From NCBI RefSeq assembly GCF_024295805.1, contig NZ_JANCLX010000008.1, positions 129,944 through 193,943 on the forward strand: a stretch of DNA of 64,000 bases, read 5' to 3'. Source of the stretch: Streptomyces cucumeris (GTDB lineage Bacteria > Actinomycetota > Actinomycetes > Streptomycetales > Streptomycetaceae). The translations under genes were made by a program, and so were the position numbers. This document shows, piece after piece, positions 49,312 through 58,516 of this stretch. The first letter of the stretch is position 1. Each line of letters starts with the position of its first letter. The notes below the pieces were generated by a model, which was not told the origin of the DNA, did not search any database, and saw only the letters and a list, made by a program, of their open reading frames with translations.

Positions 49312-50112
49312 TCAGAGGATGAGGGTGACGGAGGGCGGTGAGGCGGTGTCCGTCCCGCCGGGGGTGGTGACGAGGACCTGGTACGTGCCCAGCGAGAGGG
49401 AAGGGACCACGGCCAGGATCTGGGTCGCGGAGATGTTACTGAAAAGGGTGGAGACCGAGGTGATCCCGTTGGTGAAGACCACCGAGGTGGTGCCGGCCAG
49501 ACAGGTGCCGGTGATGGTCACGTTCCGCCCCAGCACCTGGAGCGCCGGGGTGGCGGAGACCGCGTTGGGGACGGCGTAGTAGGTGTACTGGCCGTCGTCC
49601 GACGGCGCGCTGGTGCCGCCCAGCGAGGCGACGGTGATGTCCACGGTGTCGGTGCAGCCGGTGATGGGGGCCGTGTGGGCGGGGGCGGTGACCGTCATGG
49701 CGGTGTCCGTCGGGGGCGGGAAGGTGCCGGTGGCGGCGCCCACGGAGCCGAAGGTGACTCCCGTCGCGGTCAGGAAGCCCTCGCCGAACAGCGTGACGCT
49801 GACCGCTCCGGCCGGTCCCGCGCTGCGGCTGAGCCCGGTGACGACCGGCTGGGGCACGAGGAAGAACGGCAGCGCGTTGCTGGTGGCGTTGTTCGCCGAG
49901 GTCACGCTGACCGCGTGCTGCCCGGTGCACAGGGCCGGGACGACGGCGGTGACCGTACCGGGGGCCACGCTGGTCGGGGTGACCGTGGCGCGGCCGATGT
50001 TCACCCGGGTGGTGCCGCCGAGACCGGACCCGGTGAGGGTGAGGGTGTCCCCGGCCTTGCCGCGGTTGCTGCCGGTGGCCGCGTCGACCAGTGAGGTGAG
50101 AGTCGCCGCCAT
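49312..50112 (-). CDS. IPT/TIG-domain repeat protein
   Basis: This 266-aa protein consists of about three immunoglobulin-like IPT/TIG repeats, starting near residues 17, 103 and 190 (for example GDTLTLTGSGLGGTTRVNIG and PALQVLGRNVTITGTCLAGTT). No signal peptide, lipobox or membrane helix is visible, which is odd for a family that is normally extracellular. ATG at 50112 has GGAGGACGGTC directly upstream, so the start is reliable. It may be released by another route or act in the cytoplasm. Confidence 0.82.
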   Translation of the reverse strand: MAATLTSLVDAATGSNRGKAGDTLTLTGSGLGGTTRVNIGRATVTPTSVAPGTVTAVVPALCTGQHAVSVTSANNATSNALPFFLVPQPVVTGLSRSAGPAGAVSVTLFGEGFLTATGVTFGSVGAATGTFPPPTDTAMTVTAPAHTAPITGCTDTVDITVASLGGTSAPSDDGQYTYYAVPNAVSATPALQVLGRNVTITGTCLAGTTSVVFTNGITSVSTLFSNISATQILAVVPSLSLGTYQVLVTTPGGTDTASPPSVTLIL

Positions 50113-50262
50113 GACCGTCCTCCGTCGGGTGCCCGCCCGGCCACCGCGCCGGGCCGCCCGGTGAGGCCGATTGAACCAATCGGGTGAACGCGGCGGCAGG
50201 CGTGTGCGACGGCACACGGGAGGGGACGGCCGCCCCGGGCGCGGGCCGGTTTCCCGCGCCGC

Positions 50263-51573
50263 CTAATCGGGCGCCGGTGCGTGCTCGGCGGCCGTCCGGA
50301 CGTCGATCTCGCGCCAGAACCCGGCTCGGATCGCGTAGCGGTCGTGCTCGTCGATCTGGTCGTCCTTGTGGGCGAGCAGACCGAAGCGGGCGGCATACCG
50401 CAGCAGTTCGCCGTCGATGCGGTGCGGGATGCGCGGGTACTCGGTGGACAGTTGCGGGAGGTGGCCGGGCTCGGAGAGCCGCTCGATCCAGCGGCGGGCG
50501 AAGACCTGGCCGACCTCGAAGGGGTCACCGGAGACGGTGGTGATGTCCTCCTCGCGGTCGGCCCAGCGCTGCTCGGCGCTGGTGAGCTGGGCCAGCATCG
50601 GGAGGTTGGCGGTCTCCGGCGGCTCGCCCACCCCGGTGCCCGGGCCCCGGTCGACCCAGCCCCGGTCGGAGGACCAGCGCAGGGTGGCGCTGGGGACGGG
50701 GTGCTGGGCCGCGGGACCGGCGTGGGCCCGGCCGAGGCCCGCGAGGTCCTTGGGGGTGGGCACGCCCTTGGCCGTGCCCGTGGTCCCGTCGGCGGCCGTA
50801 CCGGAGCCGGTGGCGGCCGCCGCGCTCCCGGCGCCGTCCGTCGCGCCACGGGTGACCACGCCCGCGCCGGGGCGGGCGGTGCCGTTGCGCCGGGAGGGGG
50901 CGTCGGCGCCGGATCCGGCCGCCGCGGCGGCTGCGGCGGCGGCCGCCGTCTCGGGCAGCGGGGCGGACAGGATGGCGGCGATCTCCGGACGCGGCGCGGA
51001 GGTGGGGGCGCAGGTGCCGGGGGGCTCCTTGGCGCGGACCGCCCCGGTGATCCAGGCGCGGTCCAGCACCCGGCGCTCATCGGCCTCGGCGACCAGGTCC
51101 TCGGACTGGTTGTAGTCGCCGTCCGCGGCCTGGACGGCCCACAGGTGGACGGCGACCCCGTGCTCCTTGGCCGACATCAGTCCGGGCAGCAGATCGCCGT
51201 CCCCGGTGACCAGCACGATGTCGGAGCAGGCGCGATTGCGGGCGAGTTCGGTGAGTTCGGCGTGCATGGCGGCGTCCACGCCCTTCTGCGCCCAGCGCCC
51301 GTCGCTGCGGGTCAGGGCACCGAGCCGGACGGTCACCCGGGGCATCACCCGCAGCCGGCGGTGCTCGGGCTGGGGTACGCGGTCGGGGGCGCCGTCGAAC
51401 CAGTAGATACGCAGCAGGGGGCGCTCGGTCTCGGCCTCGGCGCGCTCCCGCAACCTCTGGATGAGGGTCGCGTGGTCGACGGAGATACGGGACCGGGCGG
51501 GTTCCCCGGCCAGCAGGCTCGCGGCGGCGCCCAGCAGATAGCCGGCGTCCACCAGGACGACGCAGCGGTCCAC
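50263..51573 (-). CDS. NYN-domain (PIN-like) ribonuclease-like protein
   Basis: This 436-aa protein begins with a NYN domain: VVLVDAGYLLG at residues 5-15, DAAMHAELTELARN near 95 and VLVTGDGDLLPGLMSAKEHG near 120. These acidic residues form the metal site of NYN/PIN nucleases, which act on RNA. A disordered middle with an 11-Ala tract (about residues 208-218) leads to a C-terminal domain (about 330-425). Start is GTG at 51573. The cellular RNA target is unknown. Confidence 0.87.
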   Translation of the reverse strand: MDRCVVLVDAGYLLGAAASLLAGEPARSRISVDHATLIQRLRERAEAETERPLLRIYWFDGAPDRVPQPEHRRLRVMPRVTVRLGALTRSDGRWAQKGVDAAMHAELTELARNRACSDIVLVTGDGDLLPGLMSAKEHGVAVHLWAVQAADGDYNQSEDLVAEADERRVLDRAWITGAVRAKEPPGTCAPTSAPRPEIAAILSAPLPETAAAAAAAAAAGSGADAPSRRNGTARPGAGVVTRGATDGAGSAAAATGSGTAADGTTGTAKGVPTPKDLAGLGRAHAGPAAQHPVPSATLRWSSDRGWVDRGPGTGVGEPPETANLPMLAQLTSAEQRWADREEDITTVSGDPFEVGQVFARRWIERLSEPGHLPQLSTEYPRIPHRIDGELLRYAARFGLLAHKDDQIDEHDRYAIRAGFWREIDVRTAAEHAPAPD

Positions 51574-51863
51574 GTTCCACCCTCTTTCAGACGGTCCAGT
51601 CCTCGGTGTCGCCCCCGTACACAGCCGTGCCCCGGAAATTCAGTTGCGCTTTCTTTCGAGTCTGCCCGACCGCGCGGGGGTTATCAGTCCGAACTGGATC
51701 ACCGGCGTGGCGGATACGGCCTACCCGCGAAGACCCCCCTTCTCACTCACGGTAATTGCCCGAAATGCACGGGTCCCTGAGGCATGTCACTGTTCTTCCC
51801 GGAGGGCTTCCTCTCCGGAGGGCCCTTCACCGGGGGGCTGATTCCAACTGGAGGCACACCACC

Positions 51864-52037
51864 ATGGGCAAGAACAAGAACCGCGATCGCAAGCAGCCGC
51901 AGGCGCGCCAGGACCGCCCCGTGGACCGCCCCGCCGAGCAGACGCAGACGTCCTCGCAGGAGGGGCAGGCGATGCGACCGGAGGGCGCCCCGGCGGCGGG
52001 CCGCAAGGACCGGCAGAAGAGTTTCGGCCACAACTGA
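51864..52037 (+). CDS. Small basic hydrophilic protein, 57 aa
   Basis: This 57-aa protein is composed mainly of Lys, Arg, Gln and Asp (MGKNKNRDRKQPQARQDRP at the start, GRKDRQKSFGHN at the end) and should be disordered. It has a very good Shine-Dalgarno (GGAGG, 10 nt upstream) and its own strong terminator. I recognise no function. The 290-bp upstream stretch has a repeated CCGGAGGGC element at about 51800-51823 and may be its leader. Confidence 0.75.
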   Translation: MGKNKNRDRKQPQARQDRPVDRPAEQTQTSSQEGQAMRPEGAPAAGRKDRQKSFGHN

Positions 52038-52056
52038 CGACCGCCTGAGAGCGGTT

Positions 52057-52086
52057 GAGGGGCGCGCCCGGACGGGCGCGCCCCTC
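52057..52086. terminator. Bidirectional terminator after small basic gene and dnaE
   Basis: A perfect 13-bp stem (52057-52069 with 52074-52086) and a 4-nt GGAC loop lie between the converging small gene and dnaE. Confidence 0.9.
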
Positions 52087-52118
52087 ATAAGGCGACCCGG
52101 CCGGGCTCAGCCGGCCCG

Positions 52119-55100
52119 TCAGGTCCCCCCCAGCAGCACCTTGAGATCGCCGAACAGGGCCGGGTCGGCGGTGACCCGGTGCCGGTCGAGCCTCAGCACC
52201 GTGGTCTTGCGGGCCCCTTGGAGCTTGATCCGCACCTCGGTGGCACCGCGGTGGTGGCTGAGCACCTCGCCCAGCTTCTCCACCAGCGGCGGGGTGACCT
52301 TGACCGTGGGGATGGTGATCGTCACCGGGGCGTTGGCCGACGCCTCGGACAGATCGGGGACCATCAGCTCCATCGCGACCAGCCGGGGCACGTCCTCGCG
52401 CTTGTCGAGACGGCCCTTGACGAAGACCACCGCGTCCTCGACCAGCTGGGTGGAGACGAGCTGGTAGGTGGCCGGGAAGAACATGCACTCGATGGAACCG
52501 GCCAGGTCCTCGACGGTGGCGATGGCCCAGGCATTGCCCTGTTTGGTCATCTTGCGCTGGAGGCCGGAGATGATGCCGCCGATGGTGACGATCGCGCCGT
52601 CGCTGTGCTCACCGCCGGTGAGCTGGGCGATGGCGGCATCCGCCTTCTCGTTCAAGACGTGCTCGATACCGAAGAGCGGATGGTCGGAGACATAGAGGCC
52701 GAGCATCTCCCGCTCCTGGGCGAGCAGATAGGTCTTCTCCCATTCGACGTCGGAGAACTCGATGTCCAGACCGAAGCCCGGGCCGTCGCCACCGCTGTCG
52801 TCGCCCATCCCGCCGAAGAGGTCGAACTGTCCCTCGGCCTCCTTGCGCTTCACCGCCACCACGTTGTCGATCATCGTCTCGTAGTGGGCGGTGAGCCCCT
52901 TGCGGGTGTGGCCCATCTCGTCGAAGGCGCCCGCCTTGATCAGCGATTCGGTGGTGCGCTTGTTGCAGACGACCGCCTCGACCTTGTCCAGGTAGTCGGG
53001 GAAGGAGCTGTACTTCCCCTTGGACTTACGGCTGCGGATGATCGCTTCCACCACGTTCTGGCCGACGTTCCGCACGGCGGTGAGACCGAAGAGGATCACG
53101 TCATCGCCCTGCGCGGTGAAGTTGGCCTCCGACTCGTTCACATTCGGGGTGAGGACCTTGATGCCCATGCGGCGGCACTCGTTGAGGTAGACCGCCGACT
53201 TGTCCTTGTCGTCGCGCACCGAGGTGAGCAGCGCCGCCATGTACTCGGCCGGGTAGTTGGCCTTGAGGTAGGCGGTCCAGTAGGTGACCAGGCCGTACGC
53301 GGAGGAGTGCGCCTTGTTGAACGCGTATCCGGCGAACGGGACCAGCACATCCCACACCGCCTGGATGGCCTCGTCCGAGTACCCCTTGTCGCGGGCGCCC
53401 TTCTGGAAGTTGACGAACTCCTTCTCCAGCACCTCGGGCTTCTTCTTGCCCATCGCCCGGCGCAGCAGGTCGGCCTGGCCCAGCGAATAGCCCGCGAGCA
53501 CCTGGGCGGCCTTCTGCACCTGCTCCTGGTAGACGATGAGGCCGTAGGTGATCCCGAGGACCTCCTTGAGCGGCTCCTCCAGCTCGGGGTGGATCGGGGT
53601 GATCTCCTGCTGGCCGTTCTTCCGCAGCGCGTAGTTGATATGCGAGTTCATGCCCATCGGACCCGGCCGGTACAGGGCCGAGACGGCGGAAATGTCCTCG
53701 AAGTTGTCGGGCTTCATCATGCGCAGCAGGGAGCGCATGGGGCCGCCGTCGAACTGGAAGACGCCGAGGGTGTCACCGCGGCAGAGCAGTTCGAAGGTCT
53801 TGGGGTCGTCCAGGGTCAGATCGAGCATCGTGAGGTCGACACCCTTGTTGGCCCGCACCATCTTCACGGCGTCATCCATGATGGTGAGGTTCCGCAGACC
53901 GAGGAAGTCCATCTTCAGCAGGCCGAGCGACTCACAGGTGGGGTAGTCCCACTGGGTGACGACCTGGCCGTCGTTCTTCGGCGAGAAGACCGGGACATGG
54001 TCGGTGACCGTCTCGCTCGACATGATCACGCCCGCGGCGTGCACGCCCATCTGGCGCACCAGGCCCTCGATACCGCGCGCGGTGTCGATGACCTTCTTCA
54101 CATCCGGCTCGTTCTCGTACATCCCGCGCACTTCGCCCGCCTCGCTGTAGCGGGGGTGCTTCTCGTCGGTGATACCGGACAGCGGGATGCCCTTGCCGAG
54201 CACATCGGCGGGCATGGCCTTGGTGATGCGGTCGCCCATCGCGTACGGATAGCCGAGCACCCGGGCCGAGTCCTTGATCGCGTTCTTGGCCTTGATGGTG
54301 CCGTAGGTGCCGATCTGGGCGACCTTGTCGGCGCCGTACTTCTCGGTGACGTACCGGATGACCTCACCGCGCCTGCGCTCGTCGAAGTCGATGTCGACAT
54401 CGGGCATGGAGACGCGCTCGGGATTGAGGAACCGCTCGAAGATCAGCCCGTGCTCGATGGGGTCGAGGTCGGTGATGCCCATCGCGTACGAGACGATCGA
54501 TCCGGCCGCGGAGCCACGGCCGGGGCCGACCGCGATGCCGTTGTTCTTCGCCCACATGATGAAATCGGCGACCACGAGGAAGTACCCCGGGAACCCCATC
54601 TGGATGATGACGTCCATCTCGTACTCGACGAGCTTCTGGCGGTCCTCGGGGATGCCGCCGGGGAAGCGGCGGGCCATCCCCTTGCGGACCTCCTCCTGGA
54701 ACCAGGTGACCTCGGTGAACCCCTCGGGGACGTCGAACCGCGGCATCAGGTCGCGCTTGTCGAACCAGCCGGTGGCATCGACCTGCTCGGCCACCAGCAG
54801 CGTGTTCCGGCAGCCCTCCTGCCAGGCGTCCGAGGAGTCGATGGCGTACATCTCGTCGGTGGACTTCAGGTAATAGCCGGTGCCGTCGAAGCGGAAGCGG
54901 TCGGGGTCGGAGAGGTTCTTGCCGGTCTGGACGCACAGCAGCGCGTCATGGGCCACGGACTCGCGGGAGTAGGTGTAGTGCGAGTCATTGGTGACCAGCG
55001 GGGGGATGCCCAGCTTCTTGCCGACCTCCAGCAGCCCGTCCCGGACCCGGCGCTCGATCTCGATGCCGTGGTCCATCAGCTCCAGGAAATAGCGGTCCTT

Positions 55101-55649
55101 GCCGAAGATGTCCTGGTACTCGGCGGCGGCCTTCACGGCCTCGTCGAACTGGCCGAGCCGCAGCCGGGTCTGGAGCTCGCCCGAGGGGCAGCCGGTGGAG
55201 GCGATCAGCCCCTCCGACCACTGGGCGATGGTCTCCTTGTCCATCCGGGGCCATTTGACGAAATAGCCCTCCATATAGGCGTCGGAGGAGAGCCGGAAGA
55301 GATTGTGCAGACCGGTCTTGTTCGCCGCCCAGATGGTCTTGTGGGTGTAACCACCGGAACCGGAGACATCATCGCGCTTCTGGTGCGGCTGGCCCCACTG
55401 CACCCTCCGCTTGTAGCGGCGGGACTCCGGCGCCACATACGCCTCGATGCCGATGATCGGCGTGACCCCGGCACCCGTCGCCTGCTGGTAGAAGTCGTAC
55501 GCCCCGTGCAGGTTGCCGTGGTCGGTCATGGCGATATGGGTCATGCCCATCTCGTTGCACGCGTTGAACATGTCCTTGAGCCGCGCGGCACCGTCCAGCA
55601 GCGAGTACTGGGTGTGGACGTGCAGGTGCGTGAAGGGCGGCTTGGTCAC
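52119..55649 (-). CDS. dnaE: DNA polymerase III alpha subunit
   Basis: This 1176-aa protein is the replicative polymerase (DnaE1 type). The N-terminal PHP domain starts THLHVHTQYSLLDGA and holds MTDHGNLHG. The polymerase catalytic aspartates are in MPDVDIDFDERRR at about residues 413-420, and the fingers and thumb include YRPGPMGMNSHINYALR and AFNKAHSSAYG. An OB-fold (about 1010-1090) and the C-terminal beta-clamp and tau-binding part follow. GTG at 55649 has GGAGGT 8 nt upstream; the same frame stays open to 58505 across opposite-strand genes, which is a GC artefact. Confidence 0.98.
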   Translation of the reverse strand: MTKPPFTHLHVHTQYSLLDGAARLKDMFNACNEMGMTHIAMTDHGNLHGAYDFYQQATGAGVTPIIGIEAYVAPESRRYKRRVQWGQPHQKRDDVSGSGGYTHKTIWAANKTGLHNLFRLSSDAYMEGYFVKWPRMDKETIAQWSEGLIASTGCPSGELQTRLRLGQFDEAVKAAAEYQDIFGKDRYFLELMDHGIEIERRVRDGLLEVGKKLGIPPLVTNDSHYTYSRESVAHDALLCVQTGKNLSDPDRFRFDGTGYYLKSTDEMYAIDSSDAWQEGCRNTLLVAEQVDATGWFDKRDLMPRFDVPEGFTEVTWFQEEVRKGMARRFPGGIPEDRQKLVEYEMDVIIQMGFPGYFLVVADFIMWAKNNGIAVGPGRGSAAGSIVSYAMGITDLDPIEHGLIFERFLNPERVSMPDVDIDFDERRRGEVIRYVTEKYGADKVAQIGTYGTIKAKNAIKDSARVLGYPYAMGDRITKAMPADVLGKGIPLSGITDEKHPRYSEAGEVRGMYENEPDVKKVIDTARGIEGLVRQMGVHAAGVIMSSETVTDHVPVFSPKNDGQVVTQWDYPTCESLGLLKMDFLGLRNLTIMDDAVKMVRANKGVDLTMLDLTLDDPKTFELLCRGDTLGVFQFDGGPMRSLLRMMKPDNFEDISAVSALYRPGPMGMNSHINYALRKNGQQEITPIHPELEEPLKEVLGITYGLIVYQEQVQKAAQVLAGYSLGQADLLRRAMGKKKPEVLEKEFVNFQKGARDKGYSDEAIQAVWDVLVPFAGYAFNKAHSSAYGLVTYWTAYLKANYPAEYMAALLTSVRDDKDKSAVYLNECRRMGIKVLTPNVNESEANFTAQGDDVILFGLTAVRNVGQNVVEAIIRSRKSKGKYSSFPDYLDKVEAVVCNKRTTESLIKAGAFDEMGHTRKGLTAHYETMIDNVVAVKRKEAEGQFDLFGGMGDDSGGDGPGFGLDIEFSDVEWEKTYLLAQEREMLGLYVSDHPLFGIEHVLNEKADAAIAQLTGGEHSDGAIVTIGGIISGLQRKMTKQGNAWAIATVEDLAGSIECMFFPATYQLVSTQLVEDAVVFVKGRLDKREDVPRLVAMELMVPDLSEASANAPVTITIPTVKVTPPLVEKLGEVLSHHRGATEVRIKLQGARKTTVLRLDRHRVTADPALFGDLKVLLGGT

Positions 55650-55886
55650 GGTGGCAGACCTCCGGGAGCGGTCGACGGCGGCAGGGCGGGGCCAGCTCCG
55701 AAGGTTACCCCTCCGCACTGACAGCGGACGGGCACTCGCGAGTAGCCTCAGGCGTTGGTCCGGACGGGCCGTCCCCTCCGCCGGGCGAATGCGCGCACGC
55801 CGGGGCGGGACGGAAACTACCCTGTCGGTTCCTGTTCGGTTCCATCCACCCCGGCCAGATCTCTCATGCCCCAGGAGGCGTTCCGC

Positions 55887-57212
55887 ATGTCGACCCAGCA
55901 GAGCCTGGCGGAACAGCGCGGCGAGCACATCCTCGCCGTCTTCGACACCGCCTTCGGCGAGCTGCTCGCCGCCGACCCGGCCGCCTTCCGCGTCAAGTTC
56001 CGCAAGATGGCCGCCTCGGCGTTCGCCTTCTACCGCGGTACGGCGTGTCTGTTCTACGCGGACGCGGAGCGGGAGCGCGCGGGCGGCCCCTATCTGGACG
56101 AGCGCACCAGCCGGGTCTGGATCCACGGTGATCTCCACGCGGAGAACTTCGGCACCTACATGGACGCCAACGGGCGGCTGATCTTCAATGTGAACGACTT
56201 CGACGAGGCGTATGTCGGCCCCTTCACCTGGGACCTCAAGCGCTTCGCCGCCTCGGTCGCGCTGATCGGCTACACCAAGGCGCTCAGCGACGAGATGATC
56301 GCCGACCTGGTGCGCACCTACGCCGCCGCGTACCGCGAGCGCATCCACGCCCTGGCCACCGGCGCCAAGGACGACGAGGTGCCGCCGTTCACCCTGGAGA
56401 CCGCCGAGGGCCCGCTGCTGGACGCGCTGCGCGACGCGCGCTCGCTGACCCGCTTCGGACTGCTGGACTCGATGACCGAGATCCGCGACTTCGAGCGCCG
56501 GTTCGCCGGGGGCGGCGGCTCCATCGAGCTGGACGCCGCCACCCGTTACAAGGTCCTGGCCGCCTTCGACGGCTATCTGGAGACACTGCCGGAGGCCAGC
56601 CTCACCCGCCCCGACTCCTACCGCGTCAAGGACGTGGTGGGCCGCCGGGGCATCGGCATCGGCAGCGCCGGGCTCCCCTCGTACAACATCCTCCTCGAGG
56701 GCAACAGCGACGCCCTGGAGAACGATGTGGTGATCTACATGAAGCAGGGGCAGACCCCGGCGGTCTCCCGGCACATCACCGATGAGCAGGTGCGCTCGTA
56801 CTTCCAGCACGAGGGCCACCGCACGGTCATCTCCCAGCGCGCCCTCCAGGCCCACGCCGACCCGTGGCTGGGCTGGACCGAGCTGGACGGCGCCGGGCAG
56901 CTCGTCGCCGAGATCTCGCCGTACGCGGTGGACCTCGACTGGTCGGACATCGACGACCCGGCCGAGATCGCGGCGGTCGTCGCCGATCTGGGACGGGCCA
57001 CGGCGACCATGCACGCGGCCGCCGACGACCAGAGCGGCCACTCGCTGGTGCCGTTCTCCACCGAGCGCGCCATCGACGCGGTGATCGCCGCCGACGAGGA
57101 CGGCTTCGCGGAGCTGCTGGTGGACTTCGCGCACTCCTACGGGGCGCGGGCGCGGGCCGATCACCAGATCTTCGTGGACCTCTTCCGCAACGGCCGTATC
57201 CCCGGGCTCTGA
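55887..57212 (+). CDS. DUF2252 domain protein
   Basis: This 441-aa protein fits DUF2252, a kinase-like family. Motifs are the N-terminal KMAASAFAFYRGTACLFY, the catalytic-type WIHGDLHAENFGTY (HGDxHxxN), and FNVNDFDEAYVGPFTWDLKR (DFDD-like metal site). Biochemical role is unknown; the fold suggests a phosphotransferase on small molecules. ATG at 55887 has AGGAGG 9 nt upstream. It is divergent from dnaE. Confidence 0.88.
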   Translation: MSTQQSLAEQRGEHILAVFDTAFGELLAADPAAFRVKFRKMAASAFAFYRGTACLFYADAERERAGGPYLDERTSRVWIHGDLHAENFGTYMDANGRLIFNVNDFDEAYVGPFTWDLKRFAASVALIGYTKALSDEMIADLVRTYAAAYRERIHALATGAKDDEVPPFTLETAEGPLLDALRDARSLTRFGLLDSMTEIRDFERRFAGGGGSIELDAATRYKVLAAFDGYLETLPEASLTRPDSYRVKDVVGRRGIGIGSAGLPSYNILLEGNSDALENDVVIYMKQGQTPAVSRHITDEQVRSYFQHEGHRTVISQRALQAHADPWLGWTELDGAGQLVAEISPYAVDLDWSDIDDPAEIAAVVADLGRATATMHAAADDQSGHSLVPFSTERAIDAVIAADEDGFAELLVDFAHSYGARARADHQIFVDLFRNGRIPGL

Positions 57213-57234
57213 TCGACGGGCCGCGGACGCCGCC

Positions 57235-57277
57235 CGGCCGCCGCCGGACCCGGGCGACCGGGCTCCGGCGGCGGCCG
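57235..57277. terminator. Terminator after DUF2252 gene
   Basis: Arms at 57235-57247 and 57265-57277 pair perfectly over 13 bp, with a 17-nt loop. The hairpin begins 22 nt after the stop. Confidence 0.85.
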
Positions 57278-57353
57278 TGTTCCCGGGCCGCGGGCGGCCG
57301 TTGGCCCCACCCGCGGCCCCACTCCCCCGGGTCCGCCCTCTATCGTTACGGCC

Positions 57354-58454
57354 ATGTGGCCTGGACAGCACGGACAGCAGCCGCCGGGGGGCGAGCCGAA
57401 CCCGCAGCACAACGGCCGGCACCAGTCGTTCCCACAGCCCGGGACGACTCCGCCGGGATCGCCCCCGCCACCCCCCGGGCCGCCGCCCGCCCAGCCCCCG
57501 GGCTTTCCGCCCGGCCCTGCCGCGCCGCCACCGGGTGGCGGGGACGGCGGCTGGGGCACTCCCCCGCCACCACGTGACCGGCAGCGCCGGGCCGCGCTGA
57601 CCGCGATCATCGGGGTGTCGGCCGCCGCCGCGGTACTGGCCGCCGTGCTGGTGATCACCGACGACGAGCAGCACGGCGGCTCCCAGGGCAACCAGGACCA
57701 GGCGCAGCCCTCCCTGCCCGTCCCGGGCGGCGGCGCGCCGTCGGGCGACGCCGCGGGCGGCTCCGGCAGCGGCTCCGGCTCCGGGTCGGGGGGTGAGGAC
57801 CCCGGCAGCGGCAGCGGCACCGGCGGCCCGGGGGGCGGCTCCGGGTCCGGCCCTCTGGTCGCCCCCGCACACACCTCCGGTCCGCGCGGCACCACCGTGC
57901 TCATCGGCGAGGAGGGCGCGAAGCACACCCTCGACCTCTACGAGGACCTGCGCTGCCCGCCCTGCGCCCAGTTCGAGCAGAAGGCCGGACCCACCGTCCG
58001 CAAGGACGTGGAGGACGGCAAGTACCGGGCGTCGTTCCACTTCGCCACCTTCCTGGACCGGAACCTGAAGGGCAGCGGCTCCCGGAACGCACTCAGCGCA
58101 CTCGGCGCCGCACTGAACGTGAGCACCGACGCCTTCTGGGACTACAAGGCCGCGCTGCTGTCCGCGGAGCACCACCCCGAGGAGTCCACGGACTCCTTCG
58201 CCCAGGACAGCTTCCTGCTGGACGTGGCCAAGGACGTGCCCGCCCTCGACGACAGCGCCGCCTTCCGCACCGCCGTCCGCAAGGGCACCTACGACCGCTG
58301 GGCCAAGGAGGTGTCCGCGGTCTTCGACCGCTCCGGGGTGAACGGCGCCCCCGCCCTGAAGCTCGACGGCACCGCGCTCACCGGGAGCGGCGGAAACCCG
58401 CCGATGACCGCGGCGGAGTTCACCAGGGCGGTGAACGACCAGCTCAGGGACTGA
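57354..58454 (+). CDS. Membrane-anchored DsbA-like protein with Pro-rich N-terminus
   Basis: This 366-aa protein has a Pro/Gly/Gln-rich cytoplasmic tail (1-75), a transmembrane helix at about 80-102, a long Gly/Ser linker (about 130-168) and a C-terminal thioredoxin fold. The active site is C201-PP-C204 in EDLRCPPCAQFEQ. The fold shares GSRNALSALGAALNVS with the paralogue 0.9 kb downstream. It should work outside the membrane on disulfides of exported proteins. ATG at 57354. A compact hairpin follows directly after the stop. Confidence 0.88.
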   Translation: MWPGQHGQQPPGGEPNPQHNGRHQSFPQPGTTPPGSPPPPPGPPPAQPPGFPPGPAAPPPGGGDGGWGTPPPPRDRQRRAALTAIIGVSAAAAVLAAVLVITDDEQHGGSQGNQDQAQPSLPVPGGGAPSGDAAGGSGSGSGSGSGGEDPGSGSGTGGPGGGSGSGPLVAPAHTSGPRGTTVLIGEEGAKHTLDLYEDLRCPPCAQFEQKAGPTVRKDVEDGKYRASFHFATFLDRNLKGSGSRNALSALGAALNVSTDAFWDYKAALLSAEHHPEESTDSFAQDSFLLDVAKDVPALDDSAAFRTAVRKGTYDRWAKEVSAVFDRSGVNGAPALKLDGTALTGSGGNPPMTAAEFTRAVNDQLRD

Positions 58455-58471
58455 CCGGGACCCCGTCCCGG
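58455..58471. terminator. Hairpin after first DsbA-like gene
   Basis: CCGGGAC-CCC-GTCCCGG starts at the base following the stop codon. The 7-bp stem has a 3-nt loop and could end or attenuate transcription into the next gene. Confidence 0.6.
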
Positions 58472-58516
58472 CTCTTGATGTCACTCCTACGGCCGACCGT
58501 GGCAAAATTTGAGGTC

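Noticed and set aside
55650..58505. The dnaE reading frame stays open for another 952 codons upstream
   Set aside because: A GTG with GGAGGT lies at 55649, directly before the conserved PHP domain; the upstream part is antisense to DUF2252 and the first DsbA-like gene.
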